Origin: JALGVA01 sp964617715 | GTDB lineage: Bacteria; Armatimonadota; Zipacnadia; Zipacnadales; UBA5352 | Reading direction: 5' to 3' | Assembly (NCBI GenBank): GCA_964617715.1 | Contig: CAZTZN010000004.1 | Location: 5,670-69,669, forward strand | DNA: 64,000 nt | In this document: piece after piece, positions 26,397 to 34,429 of the stretch | Layout: the number at the start of each line of letters is the position of its first letter | Numbering within the stretch: position 1 is the stretch's first letter | Notes under the pieces: model-generated | Database searches by the model: none | What the model saw: the letters and a program-made list of their open reading frames with translations, nothing else | What the model was told of the DNA's origin: nothing | Program-made: the position numbers and the translations under genes

Positions 26397-28312
26397 AGCG
26401 CAACCTCATCATCGCGGCGGTGGTCGCGGTCGTGGTGGCGGGCGTGTGGTGGATGCGGCGGGAGAAGGGCGAGGAGGAGGCCGAGCCCGAACTGGTGACC
26501 GCCGAGGTCACCCGGGGCGATCTGCGCGTGACCGTCGCGGCCACCGGTGTACTCGAACCGCTGACCACCGTGGAGGTGCGATCGCGCAGCGGCGGCGAGA
26601 TCTCCAAGCTCTACGTGGAGGCCGGGGACTACGTCGAGGCCGGACAGCTCATCGCCCAGCTCGATCCGACTGAGCTGCAGAGCGAGATTGACCAGGCGGC
26701 GGCTCAGGTGGTCTCGGCCAACGCTCGGGTCGCGCAGGCGCGCTACTCGGCTGAGGCCCAGTCAACGCAGACCCGCACCGGCATCGATGAGGCACGGGCC
26801 GCGGTTGAGACCGCGCGCGCCCGCCTCGAACAGGCTCAGGCGCAGCTCGAGCAGACGCGACGGACCACCGCCCAACAGATTGAGCAGGCGCGGGCCGGAC
26901 TGGAGTCGGCTCGGGCGCGACTGGCGCAGGCCGAGGTGCAGGCCGAGACCGAACCCGAGCTGGTGGCCGCCGACATCGCTCAGGCGGAGGCGGGCCTCGA
27001 GCGCGCCCGGCAGCAGCTCGCGGCGCTGGAGGCGGGCGCGCGACCTCAGGAGATCGCTCAGGCTGAGGCACGCGTCACCGAGGCGCAGGTGATCGCCGAC
27101 AACGCCGCGACGGAATTGCGACGCCAGCAGCAGTTGGCCGAGAAGGGCTTTGTCTCGCAGCAGGCCGTTGACAGCGCCCGGCGCGCCGCCGACACCGCCG
27201 CCGCACAGCTCGCCTCGGCCCGCGAAGCCCTGTCGCTGGCCCGGGAGGGGGCGCGCAGCGAAGAGATCGAGAGTGCCCGCGCGCAGGTCAGGCAGGCCGA
27301 GGCGGCGTTGGAGGCGGCCCGCGCGCGTGGCGTCTCGGTGAGCGTGCGCGAGAGCGATCTGATGGCGGCGCGCGCGGCGGTCGCCGAAGCGGAGGCGTCG
27401 TTGCGCAGCGCCGAGGCGAACCGGGCTCAGGTGGCGGTGCGCGAGGGCGACGTGGAGGCTGCGCGCCGCGCCGTCGAGCAGACTGAGGCCGCCCTGGAGC
27501 GCGCCGAGTCCGGAACTCTCACCGATGACGCGCGCCGGCAGGAGATCACCGCCGCCATGGCCGACCTGCGGCGCACGCAGTCGGCCCTCGACGATGTGCG
27601 TTACAGCTTCGACCACACCACCATCGTCGCCCCCCGCAGTGGTGTCGTGCTGGAGAAGTTCGTTGAGGAGGGCACCGTAATCCCCCCCGGCACCGCCGCC
27701 CTCGCGCAGGGCACCGGCATCGTGAGTATCGCCGACATCACTGAGATGTACGTGACCGCCGACGTCGATGAGGTGGACATCTCTCGTGTCGCCGTCGGTC
27801 AGCCGGTCGAGATCGAGGTCGAGACCCTGCCCGGCGTCACCATCACCGGGCGCGTGGACAAGGTCTTCCCGCAGGGCAAGGAGGAGACCAATGTCATCTA
27901 CTTCCCGGTCCGCATCCGGATCGATAAGCTGCACCCCAAGCTGCGCCCGGGCATGACCGCCGACGTGAATATTCTCATCGCCGAACGCCAGGATGTCCTG
28001 CTTGTGCCGGATGCCGCCATCGACCGCTCCGGTGGGAGGACCGTGGTGCAGGTGCTGGAGCAGGAGGGCGCCGAGCCGGTCGAGCGCGAGGTGGAGGTAG
28101 GTGTGACCGACTACGAGCAGACCGAGATCCTCAGCGGCCTGCGCGCGGGCGAGCGGGTTGTGCTGCCGTCTGCCGCGCCCATGTTCGGCATGGGTGGACC
28201 GGGCGGTCCCGGCGGCAGAGCGCAGGCCGGTGATCGAACACCCCAGGAGGAACGGGCCCGCAGCGTCCGCCGCACCACACGCATGATCGGTCATACCAGG
28301 GAGCGTCGCTAG
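26393..28312 (+). CDS. Periplasmic adaptor (membrane-fusion protein), MacA-like, with very long coiled coil
   Basis: A 639-residue membrane-anchored adaptor. Residues about 4-20 are a single membrane anchor (LIIAAVVAVVVAGVWW). The lipoyl halves flank the hairpin: VEVRSRSGGEISKLYVEAGDYVEAGQ before it and TTIVAPRSGVVLEKFVEEGTVIPP after it. The beta-barrel follows (MYVTADVDEVDISRVAVGQPV). The coiled-coil hairpin, about residues 95-400, is unusually long compared with MacA (total about 370). It is broken by repeated Gly-Ala-Arg hinges (GARPQEI, GARSEEI), as in YbhG/HlyD-type adaptors. A Gly/Pro-rich tail ends the protein. It links the TolC duct to the ABC transporter encoded next. Confidence 0.88.
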   Translation: MKRNLIIAAVVAVVVAGVWWMRREKGEEEAEPELVTAEVTRGDLRVTVAATGVLEPLTTVEVRSRSGGEISKLYVEAGDYVEAGQLIAQLDPTELQSEIDQAAAQVVSANARVAQARYSAEAQSTQTRTGIDEARAAVETARARLEQAQAQLEQTRRTTAQQIEQARAGLESARARLAQAEVQAETEPELVAADIAQAEAGLERARQQLAALEAGARPQEIAQAEARVTEAQVIADNAATELRRQQQLAEKGFVSQQAVDSARRAADTAAAQLASAREALSLAREGARSEEIESARAQVRQAEAALEAARARGVSVSVRESDLMAARAAVAEAEASLRSAEANRAQVAVREGDVEAARRAVEQTEAALERAESGTLTDDARRQEITAAMADLRRTQSALDDVRYSFDHTTIVAPRSGVVLEKFVEEGTVIPPGTAALAQGTGIVSIADITEMYVTADVDEVDISRVAVGQPVEIEVETLPGVTITGRVDKVFPQGKEETNVIYFPVRIRIDKLHPKLRPGMTADVNILIAERQDVLLVPDAAIDRSGGRTVVQVLEQEGAEPVEREVEVGVTDYEQTEILSGLRAGERVVLPSAAPMFGMGGPGGPGGRAQAGDRTPQEERARSVRRTTRMIGHTRERR

Positions 28313-28331
28313 AGCCGCGGAGCAGGGGAAG

Positions 28332-29036
28332 ATGGCGCTGATCGAAGTCACGGATGTCCACAAGATCTACCGCATGGGCGAGGTGGAGGTTCATGCCTTG
28401 CGCGGCGTATCGCTGCAGATCGAGGCCGGCGAGCACCTCGCCGTCATGGGGCCGTCGGGCTCGGGCAAATCCACGCTCATGAACCTGCTGGGCTGCCTGG
28501 ACACCCCCACCCGCGGAAGCTACTATCTTGACGGGGAGGACGTCAGTCGCCTCAGCTCTGATCGTCTGGCGGCGGTGCGCAACCGCAAGATCGGCTTCGT
28601 GTTCCAGCAGTTCAACCTGCTGCCGCGCGCCACCGCCGCCCAGAATGTCGCCCTGCCCTTGATCTACGGCGGCGCGGCCAACAGCCCTGAGCGGGCCCTG
28701 CAGGCGCTCGAGCGCGTCGGTCTTGCCGAGCGCGCCCACCACCGCCCGCGCGAGATGTCCGGCGGCGAGCAGCAGCGGGTGGCCATCGCCCGCGCGCTGG
28801 TCAACAATCCGAGTATCGTGCTGGCCGACGAGCCCACGGGGAACCTGGACACCCGCACCGGCGCCGAGATCCTCGCGCTGTTTGATGAACTCAACGCGGA
28901 GGGCATCACGCTGGTGATGGTGACGCACGATCAGCACGTGGCCGAACGCTGTCGCCGCGTGGTCCGGCTGGTAGACGGCGAACTTGAGAGTGATCGCCGC
29001 AACCATGAGATGCTCCCGGCCGGTGAGGGCACATGA
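28332..29036 (+). CDS. MacB-type ABC transporter ATP-binding protein
   Basis: A 234-residue ATPase. Walker A GPSGSGKST, Q-loop in FVFQQFNLLPR, signature MSGGEQQRVAIARAL, Walker B IVLADEPTGNLD and the H-loop in MVTHDQHV are all present. The signature has Glu where most relatives have Gln, which is tolerated. It belongs to the LolD/MacB/FtsE branch that energises mechanotransmission rather than classical transport. It ends in an ATGA overlap with the permease gene, so both are translated together. The 19-base gap from the adaptor places it in the same operon. Confidence 0.93.
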   Translation: MALIEVTDVHKIYRMGEVEVHALRGVSLQIEAGEHLAVMGPSGSGKSTLMNLLGCLDTPTRGSYYLDGEDVSRLSSDRLAAVRNRKIGFVFQQFNLLPRATAAQNVALPLIYGGAANSPERALQALERVGLAERAHHRPREMSGGEQQRVAIARALVNNPSIVLADEPTGNLDTRTGAEILALFDELNAEGITLVMVTHDQHVAERCRRVVRLVDGELESDRRNHEMLPAGEGT

Positions 29037-30232
29037 GTCTGCGGGAAGCGCTGCGTGCGGCCCTCCTCAGCCTGGCGGCGAACAAGACCCGCTCGCTGCT
29101 GACCATGCTCGGCGTCATCATCGGCGTGGCGGCGGTGCTGGTGGTCGTCGCCATCGGCGAAGGGCTCAAGACCGACACCCTCAACCGCATCCGCTCGCTG
29201 GGCACCAACCTGATCATGGTCTTCCCCGGTGCCGGCCGCGGCTTCGGCCCGACCACGCGGCCGGGGCGGATTACTCAGGAGGATTTCGAGGCTCTCTCGG
29301 CCGAGCTGACCGGGATCTCCGCCATCGCGCCGGTGGTGCAGACCGGCGCTACCGCCAAGTACCGCAACCTCACGCACAACACTCAGGTCGTCGGGAGCAA
29401 CTCGCAGTGGGCGAGGGCCATGGCCTTCGAGATCACCGACGGCCGTTTTCTCAGCATCGGTGATGAGCGGGGCCGCGCGCGTGTAGCGGTGATCGGCACC
29501 GAGGTCATGGACGAGCTGTTCTACGGGCGCGCGATGGTCGGCGAGTACATCCGCCTCAACGGTATCCCCTTCGAGATCATCGGCATCCTGGAGGAGAAGG
29601 GCGGCGGGTGGGGCAACCCCGACAACCAGGTGGTCATCCCCATCTCCACCGCACGCCAGCGACTGGTGGGCAACGCCGACCTCTCGCGTATCTACATCTC
29701 GGCGGCGAACGAGAAGGTCGTGCCCGAGGTCATCGAAAGTGTGAAGCACATCCTGCGCCGCACTCATCGCGTGACCGAGGCCAACGAGGACTTCCGGATC
29801 CGCGACCAGAGCGAGTTCCTCACCACCGTGAGCGAGACCACCGGCCAGATGACCATGTTCGTCGGCGGCATCGCGCTGGTCTCGCTGCTGGTGGGCGGTG
29901 TGGGGATCATGAACATCATGCTGGTGTCGGTGGCCGAGCGCACGCGCGAGATCGGCATCCGCAAGGCGGTCGGGGCGCGCGGGCGCGACATCCTCGCCCA
30001 GTTCCTGATCGAGTCGGTGATGCTCAGCGTCATCGGCGGCCTGATCGGCATTGCCATCGGCTTCTCCGTGTCCCGGGCGTTGGGCAACTCCCTTGGTTGG
30101 GAGACCGTGGTGCCGACGTGGTCGGTGGTGCTGTCCTTCCTGTTTTCCGCCGCCGTTGGTGTCTTCTTCGGGTACTACCCTGCCCGCAAGGCCGCCATGC
30201 TCGACCCCATCGAGTGCCTGCGCTACGAGTAG
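29033..30232 (+). CDS. MacB-type ABC transporter permease
   Basis: A 399-residue inner-membrane protein of the MacB/FtsX type. It has one N-terminal membrane helix (TMLGVIIGVAAVLVVVAI), a periplasmic MacB core domain (about residues 45-260, with INRIRSLGTNLIMVFPG-like start), and three C-terminal helices of the FtsX domain. MNIMLVSVAERTREIGIRKA is the conserved cytoplasmic loop that contacts the ATPase. With the adaptor and TolC it should drive export of a small molecule, peptide or lipid across the envelope; the substrate is unknown. The MarR regulator upstream suggests induction by a toxic or signal compound. Confidence 0.92.
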   Translation: MSLREALRAALLSLAANKTRSLLTMLGVIIGVAAVLVVVAIGEGLKTDTLNRIRSLGTNLIMVFPGAGRGFGPTTRPGRITQEDFEALSAELTGISAIAPVVQTGATAKYRNLTHNTQVVGSNSQWARAMAFEITDGRFLSIGDERGRARVAVIGTEVMDELFYGRAMVGEYIRLNGIPFEIIGILEEKGGGWGNPDNQVVIPISTARQRLVGNADLSRIYISAANEKVVPEVIESVKHILRRTHRVTEANEDFRIRDQSEFLTTVSETTGQMTMFVGGIALVSLLVGGVGIMNIMLVSVAERTREIGIRKAVGARGRDILAQFLIESVMLSVIGGLIGIAIGFSVSRALGNSLGWETVVPTWSVVLSFLFSAAVGVFFGYYPARKAAMLDPIECLRYE

Positions 30233-30543
30233 CGGCCGGTCGCAGGCTGCAGGGCGCACGCGCACCGTAGGGGCAGGGGGCCGCTCCCGCTGTCGTCGTC
30301 TCCCGTCTACTCTCCGCCGAGGGCCTCCGCAAGCTGCCGGAAGGCCCCAGGATGACCTCGCGCGTGAACCCCGCCGCTGACCACGCCATGTGCGACGTGA
30401 CTGCAACCTTCTCCGTGCGCAGCAGCGGATTGTCCGGAAAGGGTGGTTCGCGCGCGAGCACGTCCGGCCTCGCACCCCCTGCCCGGGCCCCGTGCTGAGC
30501 CGAGCTTACCCCCTTGCCCCATTGCGGACTCTCTCGGGGAGAA

Positions 30544-30590
30544 CGCGAGCGAAGGTTGGCTTTTGGGCAACCCATCTCGCGGGAGGAGGG
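30544..30590 (+). promoter_or_regulatory. Nested RNA hairpin ending at a Shine-Dalgarno sequence
   Basis: Outer stem CGCGAG (30544-30549) with CTCGCG (30576-30581), inner stem GGTTG (30554-30558) with CAACC (30568-30572), internal loop CGAA/CAT and a 9-base apical loop. A smaller CTCTC/GGGAG hairpin precedes it. The purine-rich GGGAGGAGGG (30581-30590) follows directly, so folding would affect access to the ribosome-binding site. It does not match a riboswitch class I recognise. Confidence 0.5.
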
Positions 30591-30599
30591 ATCGCCTTC

Positions 30600-30629
30600 A
30601 TGCAGAACGAATTGCTCAAGCAGAGGTGA
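30600..30629 (+). CDS. Nine-codon reading frame with strong ribosome-binding site
   Basis: ATG at 30600 is 9 bases after GGGAGGAGGG and encodes MQNELLKQR before TGA. It could be a leader peptide, a truncated gene start, or chance. There is no recognisable gene directly after it; the prepilin starts about 220 bases downstream. Confidence 0.3.
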   Translation: MQNELLKQR

Positions 30630-30851
30630 TGCGCACCTGGAGTATCGCCTGTGCCCGCCCGGGGACAGGCCTGAGCTGCGGATGCGCCAGGTGGGTCGCC
30701 GCAAGCTCGTTGCCGTGCCTCCAACGTCAACTATCGCCGCATCCGCGGCGGCTGCTCGCACCGGCCCTCGGGCCATCGCCCGCCCGGGGGGCACAGGCAG
30801 CCGTGAGGGTGAGTGCCATAGGAGTGATGTCACGGATAGGAGGCAGGGACA

Positions 30852-31577
30852 ATGTTCCGCAAAGGGTTCACGCTCATTGAGTTGTTGGTTGTGATCGCGA
30901 TCATCGCGATCCTCGCGGCCATTCTCTTCCCTGTGTTCGCCCGAGCGAGGGAGAAGGCCAGACAGACCTCGTGCTTGAGCAACATGAAACAGATCGCGAC
31001 GGCCACGGAGATGTACACCCAGGACTACGACGAGTGCTACCCCATCAGCATCTACCCGTCAGCGGTCGGCGTGGTCACCTTCTACCACGAGTTAATGCCC
31101 TACATGAAGAACAGTCAGATACTGGAGTGTCCCTCTGAGCCCAAGCGCATCGGGATGGACGAACTGGAGGCGGCTCTGGGGGTGCCCCCTGTGCCCGGCC
31201 TGACGGGCACCGGCTTCAACGGCAACTACGCCATCTTCGAGGATGGATACACCGCCTCCAGCCCGAATCCCATCACGGGCGAGTGGGGTGCGGTGGTCAG
31301 CAATGCCCAACTCGTGTATCCCGCTGAGACCTTCGTGATGGGTGACGGTGAGATCGCGTCGGGGTACGGAGACATGGATCCCTTCGATTCACCGGTCGTC
31401 GGTGCTCACAACGAGGGCTTCAACGCAGCCTTCGCCGACGGCCACGCGAAGTGGATCAAGTGCGTGGAGGAACCATCCGTCCACTTCGTTGATCTCGGCG
31501 GGAACGTCATGAACGCCTGGCGGATTCAGGGTACCCGCTACGACGGTAGAATGCAGCTCTGGGGCCTGCCCAGGTAG
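30852..31577 (+). CDS. Type IV prepilin-like protein (DUF1559-type, H-X9-DG family)
   Basis: A 241-residue pseudopilin-like protein. The prepilin-peptidase site is the short leader MFRKG followed by FTLIELLVVIAIIAILAAIL. The next block, FARAREKARQTSCLSNMKQI with YTQDYDE, is the form I associate with Armatimonadota. Near the C-terminus VVGAHNEGFNAAFADGHAKW matches the His-plus-ADGH motif of the family. GGAGG sits 8 bases before the ATG. Such proteins are numerous in Armatimonadota, Planctomycetota and Verrucomicrobiota; they are presumed secreted and may assemble on the cell surface, but the role is not known. No pilus-assembly genes are nearby. Confidence 0.85.
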   Translation: MFRKGFTLIELLVVIAIIAILAAILFPVFARAREKARQTSCLSNMKQIATATEMYTQDYDECYPISIYPSAVGVVTFYHELMPYMKNSQILECPSEPKRIGMDELEAALGVPPVPGLTGTGFNGNYAIFEDGYTASSPNPITGEWGAVVSNAQLVYPAETFVMGDGEIASGYGDMDPFDSPVVGAHNEGFNAAFADGHAKWIKCVEEPSVHFVDLGGNVMNAWRIQGTRYDGRMQLWGLPR

Positions 31578-31728
31578 AGGACACGTGGCGCCGCCGGGAG
31601 ATGGCGGACAAGCACGGCCTCGGGCGTTCCACACGCGCGGGTGCCCGGGGCCGTGAGGTGTTGCTTGATGTTCGTGCTCCCACGCACTTTCAGCCCGGTC
31701 TGAACAGCCGAGTCAGGAGGGAACGCTC

Positions 31729-32916
31729 ATGCTCGCGTTCCGACACTGGTCGTCATTGATCGCTCGCCTGTCGATGTGTGCCCTGCTGCTTGCCGCCGGA
31801 TGTACGCGCCAATCCGTGGTCGAGCCGCCCCTGGTGGCGGCGGCCGCGGGGGCCGCAGAAGCTGCCCCTGAGGTCAAGGGCGAACTCTCGTCGATCGGCG
31901 AGGGCGAGGACCAGATCTGGCTGCTGCATCTGTGGGGCAGCCCGTATGACATGGGCTACGCGCATGGTGTGCTGTGCGGCGAGCAGGTCCGGAGCTTCTA
32001 TGAACAACTCATAGCCGCGGCCGAGCGGTTCGGAGCCAACACGGCGCTGCTGGACGCGGCCTGGGCGCAGATGCAGCCGTACGCGCCGCAACGCTACCTC
32101 GAGGAGATGCAGGGTCTCGCGGATGGTGCGGGCATTGACCTGGCGATGATCCAGCGCGCTCACGCCATCCCCGACCTGTCGGAGTTCCACTGCACCTTCT
32201 TCGCCGCATGGGGGGATGCCACCAGCGACGGGCACTTGCATCAGATCCGGGCGCTGGACTACGAGATGAACGCGGGCATCCAGAACGTGCCCGCGCTGAT
32301 CGTGTGCGAGCCCGAGGGGCACAACGCCTTCGTCAGCATCGGCTGGCTGGGCTTTGTCGGCTGCGTGTCGGGCATGAGCGCCGAGCACATCGCCCTCAGT
32401 GAGATAGGCGAGCACTTCGGGGACGACGTGGAGACCCTCGCGGGGGAACCGATGCCCTTTGTGATGCGGCGCGTGCTCGAAGAAGCCGATACCATGCAGC
32501 AGGCGATCGAGATCATCCGGGAGACCACGCGCACAAGCTCGTACCTGTACTGCGTGAGTGACGCCAAGATCCCGGATGCCCGCGGCCTGCGCACCAGCCA
32601 CGAGTTCTGCGAGGTCTGGGCGCCTGACGACTACGGCGAGCTGGCCCTGCCCAACGTGGTCGCCTGGTCGATGGGCGAGGAGAGCGAGTGGGACCGCAGG
32701 CTGTACGAGGTGCTCAAGCCGCTGGTCGGACAGATCAACGAGACCACGGGCATGGAGACGGTCATGCGCGAGATGGGCACGGGCAACCTGCACGCGATCC
32801 ACTACGATGTGACCGATCTGGAGCTGTGGGTCGCGAACGCCACGCCGGGCCCGGATCCCAAGCCCGCCTACGATCAGCAGTTCGTGCACTTCGATCTGGC
32901 CGCGTTCCTCGAGTGA
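31729..32916 (+). CDS. Lipoprotein of the C45/acyltransferase-like Ntn-hydrolase family
   Basis: A 395-residue protein with a lipoprotein signal (LLLAAGC lipobox, Cys about residue 24) and GGAGGG before the ATG. The catalytic region resembles acyl-CoA:6-aminopenicillanate acyltransferase (peptidase family C45) and plasma-membrane phospholipase-B-like Ntn hydrolases: SPYDMGYAHG early, EEMQGLADGAGID, then HCTFFAAWGDATSDG and IRALDYEM. The Cys in HCTFFAAWG is the expected nucleophile exposed after self-cleavage. Such enzymes cut amide bonds of small compounds, lipids or peptides. Being a lipoprotein it should act on the periplasmic side. The nearest downstream gene is the oppositely oriented NrpR-like regulator. 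Confidence 0.75.
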   Translation: MLAFRHWSSLIARLSMCALLLAAGCTRQSVVEPPLVAAAAGAAEAAPEVKGELSSIGEGEDQIWLLHLWGSPYDMGYAHGVLCGEQVRSFYEQLIAAAERFGANTALLDAAWAQMQPYAPQRYLEEMQGLADGAGIDLAMIQRAHAIPDLSEFHCTFFAAWGDATSDGHLHQIRALDYEMNAGIQNVPALIVCEPEGHNAFVSIGWLGFVGCVSGMSAEHIALSEIGEHFGDDVETLAGEPMPFVMRRVLEEADTMQQAIEIIRETTRTSSYLYCVSDAKIPDARGLRTSHEFCEVWAPDDYGELALPNVVAWSMGEESEWDRRLYEVLKPLVGQINETTGMETVMREMGTGNLHAIHYDVTDLELWVANATPGPDPKPAYDQQFVHFDLAAFLE

Positions 32917-32927
32917 CCCAGCGCCGT

Positions 32928-32954
32928 GGCTCCGCCGCCTTCCGGAGCGGAGCC
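32928..32954 (+). terminator. GC-rich hairpin after the Ntn-hydrolase gene
   Basis: GGCTCCGC (32928-32935) and GCGGAGCC (32947-32954) form a perfect 8-bp stem with an 11-base loop, 11 bases after the stop codon. There is no following U-tract, so termination is inferred from placement. Confidence 0.45.
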
Positions 32955-33169
32955 CTACCGCATCGTTGACACCCACGGGCCGGGGCCGCGAATGAGCGCT
33001 CGGCGGGCCTCTGGGCCCCGGGCCCGGCCGGTGGGGACGACTTCAGCAGATGGTGCGCACGCTTGTCCCCCTGCGGGCGCCCCTCAGAACTCCCCCAAGT
33101 CACATGCGTGCGGCTGTGAGCGCGTGCCGGTGGCCATGTGGCAGTCATGCATGGCGCACCTCGGCGGCG

Positions 33170-34186
33170 CTACACCAGCTCGTCAATGGGCGTGAGCAGC
33201 GAGTAATCGCAGGTGGTGGACATCGCGTGCTGGTCGATCTCAATACCCTGCTCGGAGGCGGCGGCCATGGGGGTCAGGCCCGCGACCACCACCAGCCCGA
33301 CGCGGTCCATGCCCACCGGCAGGTCGAGCAGCGGCTGGCCCGGGGAGCCCAGCGCCAGCACACCGCCCAGCCCGTGGTCCTTGAGCCGCTCGATGACCTC
33401 CAGCGCTTCATTGAGCGCGATCGCGGGGATCTCGCGGAAGCCTGCGCCGACCATGCCCGAGCCGGTGGTGGCCGCCTGATGCGACGAGGTCAGTCCGGAG
33501 TGGATGAAGATGTGCAGCGGGTCGATCGACGAGCCGGCATAGCTGACCAGCTCGACGAAGCGCAGCGGGCGCGTGTCACGCACTTCCAGCAGCCCGCCAT
33601 AGATCGAGCTGGCCGGGATGTAGCGATGCAGCAGCACGCCGTTGAGCGTGACCGAGCACACCGTGCCCACCGCGACCATGCCCTCGGGGACGGGATCTCC
33701 CAGCACCTCGCCCTCCTCGGCGATGATCACCAGGTGGCTCATGCACAGCTCGGCGTCCATGACGGTCTTGGCGCACTCAAGCGCCTGCGGCAGGTCCTCG
33801 GCGCGCAGGCGCGAGACGTTGAGGATCACCTCGCCCTCGCCGGTCTCCACGTCAAAGCTGGTGGCGTAAGCGAGCCGGTCGATACGCGCGGCCACGAAAC
33901 CGACCTTCTCATGCACCAGCGCGCTGGCCAGCTCCTCGCGGCCGAGGTCGGTGAGCACCCGCCCGGCGTTGCCCACCGCCAGCGTCAGGCCGCGCTCGTC
34001 CATGAACTGCAGGTGGTAGCGCACCTGACGCTCGCTCAGCTCGATGCCGAGTTTCTGCAGCTCGCGCCCGAGCGCGCGCGCCCCCAGTGGCTTTTCGTAG
34101 TCGGACAGCACGCGCAGGATGGCCACCATCTTGCGGCGCACATCGCGGTCATCGTTCAGAGGCTGCACTGAGGGCGACTGGGCCAT
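33170..34186 (-). CDS. NrpR-like transcriptional regulator of nitrogen assimilation
   Basis: A 338-residue protein. Residues about 15-80 form the RNase-R-type winged helix of NrpR: ILRVLSDYEKPLGARALGREL, LSERQVRYHLQFMDERGL, GRVLTDLGREEL. The rest is one NrpR regulatory domain (DUF128), with VGFVAARIDRLAYATSFD, VGTVCSVTLNGVLLHRYIP, IPASSIYGGLLEV and REIPAIALNEALEVIERL. In methanogens NrpR represses glnA, nif and ammonium-transport genes and is released by 2-oxoglutarate; many archaeal forms carry two regulatory domains, this one only one. Start ATG 34186 follows GGAGAG by 6 bases. glnA and a split glutamate synthase lie 4-11 kb away, fitting a nitrogen role. Confidence 0.85.
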   Translation of the reverse strand: MAQSPSVQPLNDDRDVRRKMVAILRVLSDYEKPLGARALGRELQKLGIELSERQVRYHLQFMDERGLTLAVGNAGRVLTDLGREELASALVHEKVGFVAARIDRLAYATSFDVETGEGEVILNVSRLRAEDLPQALECAKTVMDAELCMSHLVIIAEEGEVLGDPVPEGMVAVGTVCSVTLNGVLLHRYIPASSIYGGLLEVRDTRPLRFVELVSYAGSSIDPLHIFIHSGLTSSHQAATTGSGMVGAGFREIPAIALNEALEVIERLKDHGLGGVLALGSPGQPLLDLPVGMDRVGLVVVAGLTPMAAASEQGIEIDQHAMSTTCDYSLLTPIDELV

Positions 34187-34216
34187 GGCATCTCTCCGTG
34201 TAGACGTTCAAAAACT

Positions 34217-34233
34217 GCTCCCTTGAGGGGAGC
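34217..34233 (-). promoter_or_regulatory. Inverted repeat in the nrpR leader, candidate autoregulatory operator
   Basis: GCTCCC-TTGAG-GGGAGC is a perfect 6-bp inverted repeat 31 bases before the nrpR start codon and 12 bases downstream of the predicted -10 box, so it spans about +6 to +22. It differs from the archaeal NrpR operator (GGAA-N6-TTCC). It could be the operator of this regulator or a small transcript hairpin. Confidence 0.45.
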
Positions 34234-34245
34234 TTGAGCGGCGGA

Positions 34246-34274
34246 AGGATAAGGCCTCGCGTGGGCGGTGTCAA
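34246..34274 (-). promoter_or_regulatory. Sigma-70 promoter of nrpR
   Basis: Reading the minus strand: TTGACA (complement of 34269-34274), 17-base spacer, TATCCT (complement of 34246-34251). The -35 box is perfect and the spacing ideal. Confidence 0.6.
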
Positions 34275-34429
34275 GCGGTTGCGGATCTGCTGCGCGTGCT
34301 CCCGGTCGCCGTCGCGCTCCTACCCGGCGCACCATGGGAAGGCGCTCGTGGCCCGAGGTGCTCTGCCTACGGTGCGCTCGCGTGGAAGTGGCCTCGGACG
34401 CGGGGAGGAACATCTCCGCAGGCCCCTCG

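Larger units (their letters stand above)
30233..30851. other. 619-base intergenic region with a structured element, no large gene
   Basis: It follows the efflux operon and precedes the prepilin gene. Several overlapping short frames exist but none has family-like content. The noteworthy part is a nested hairpin followed by a strong ribosome-binding site and a 9-codon frame (30544-30629), annotated separately. The last 12 bases contain GGAGG (30839-30843), the ribosome-binding site of the prepilin. Confidence 0.5.
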
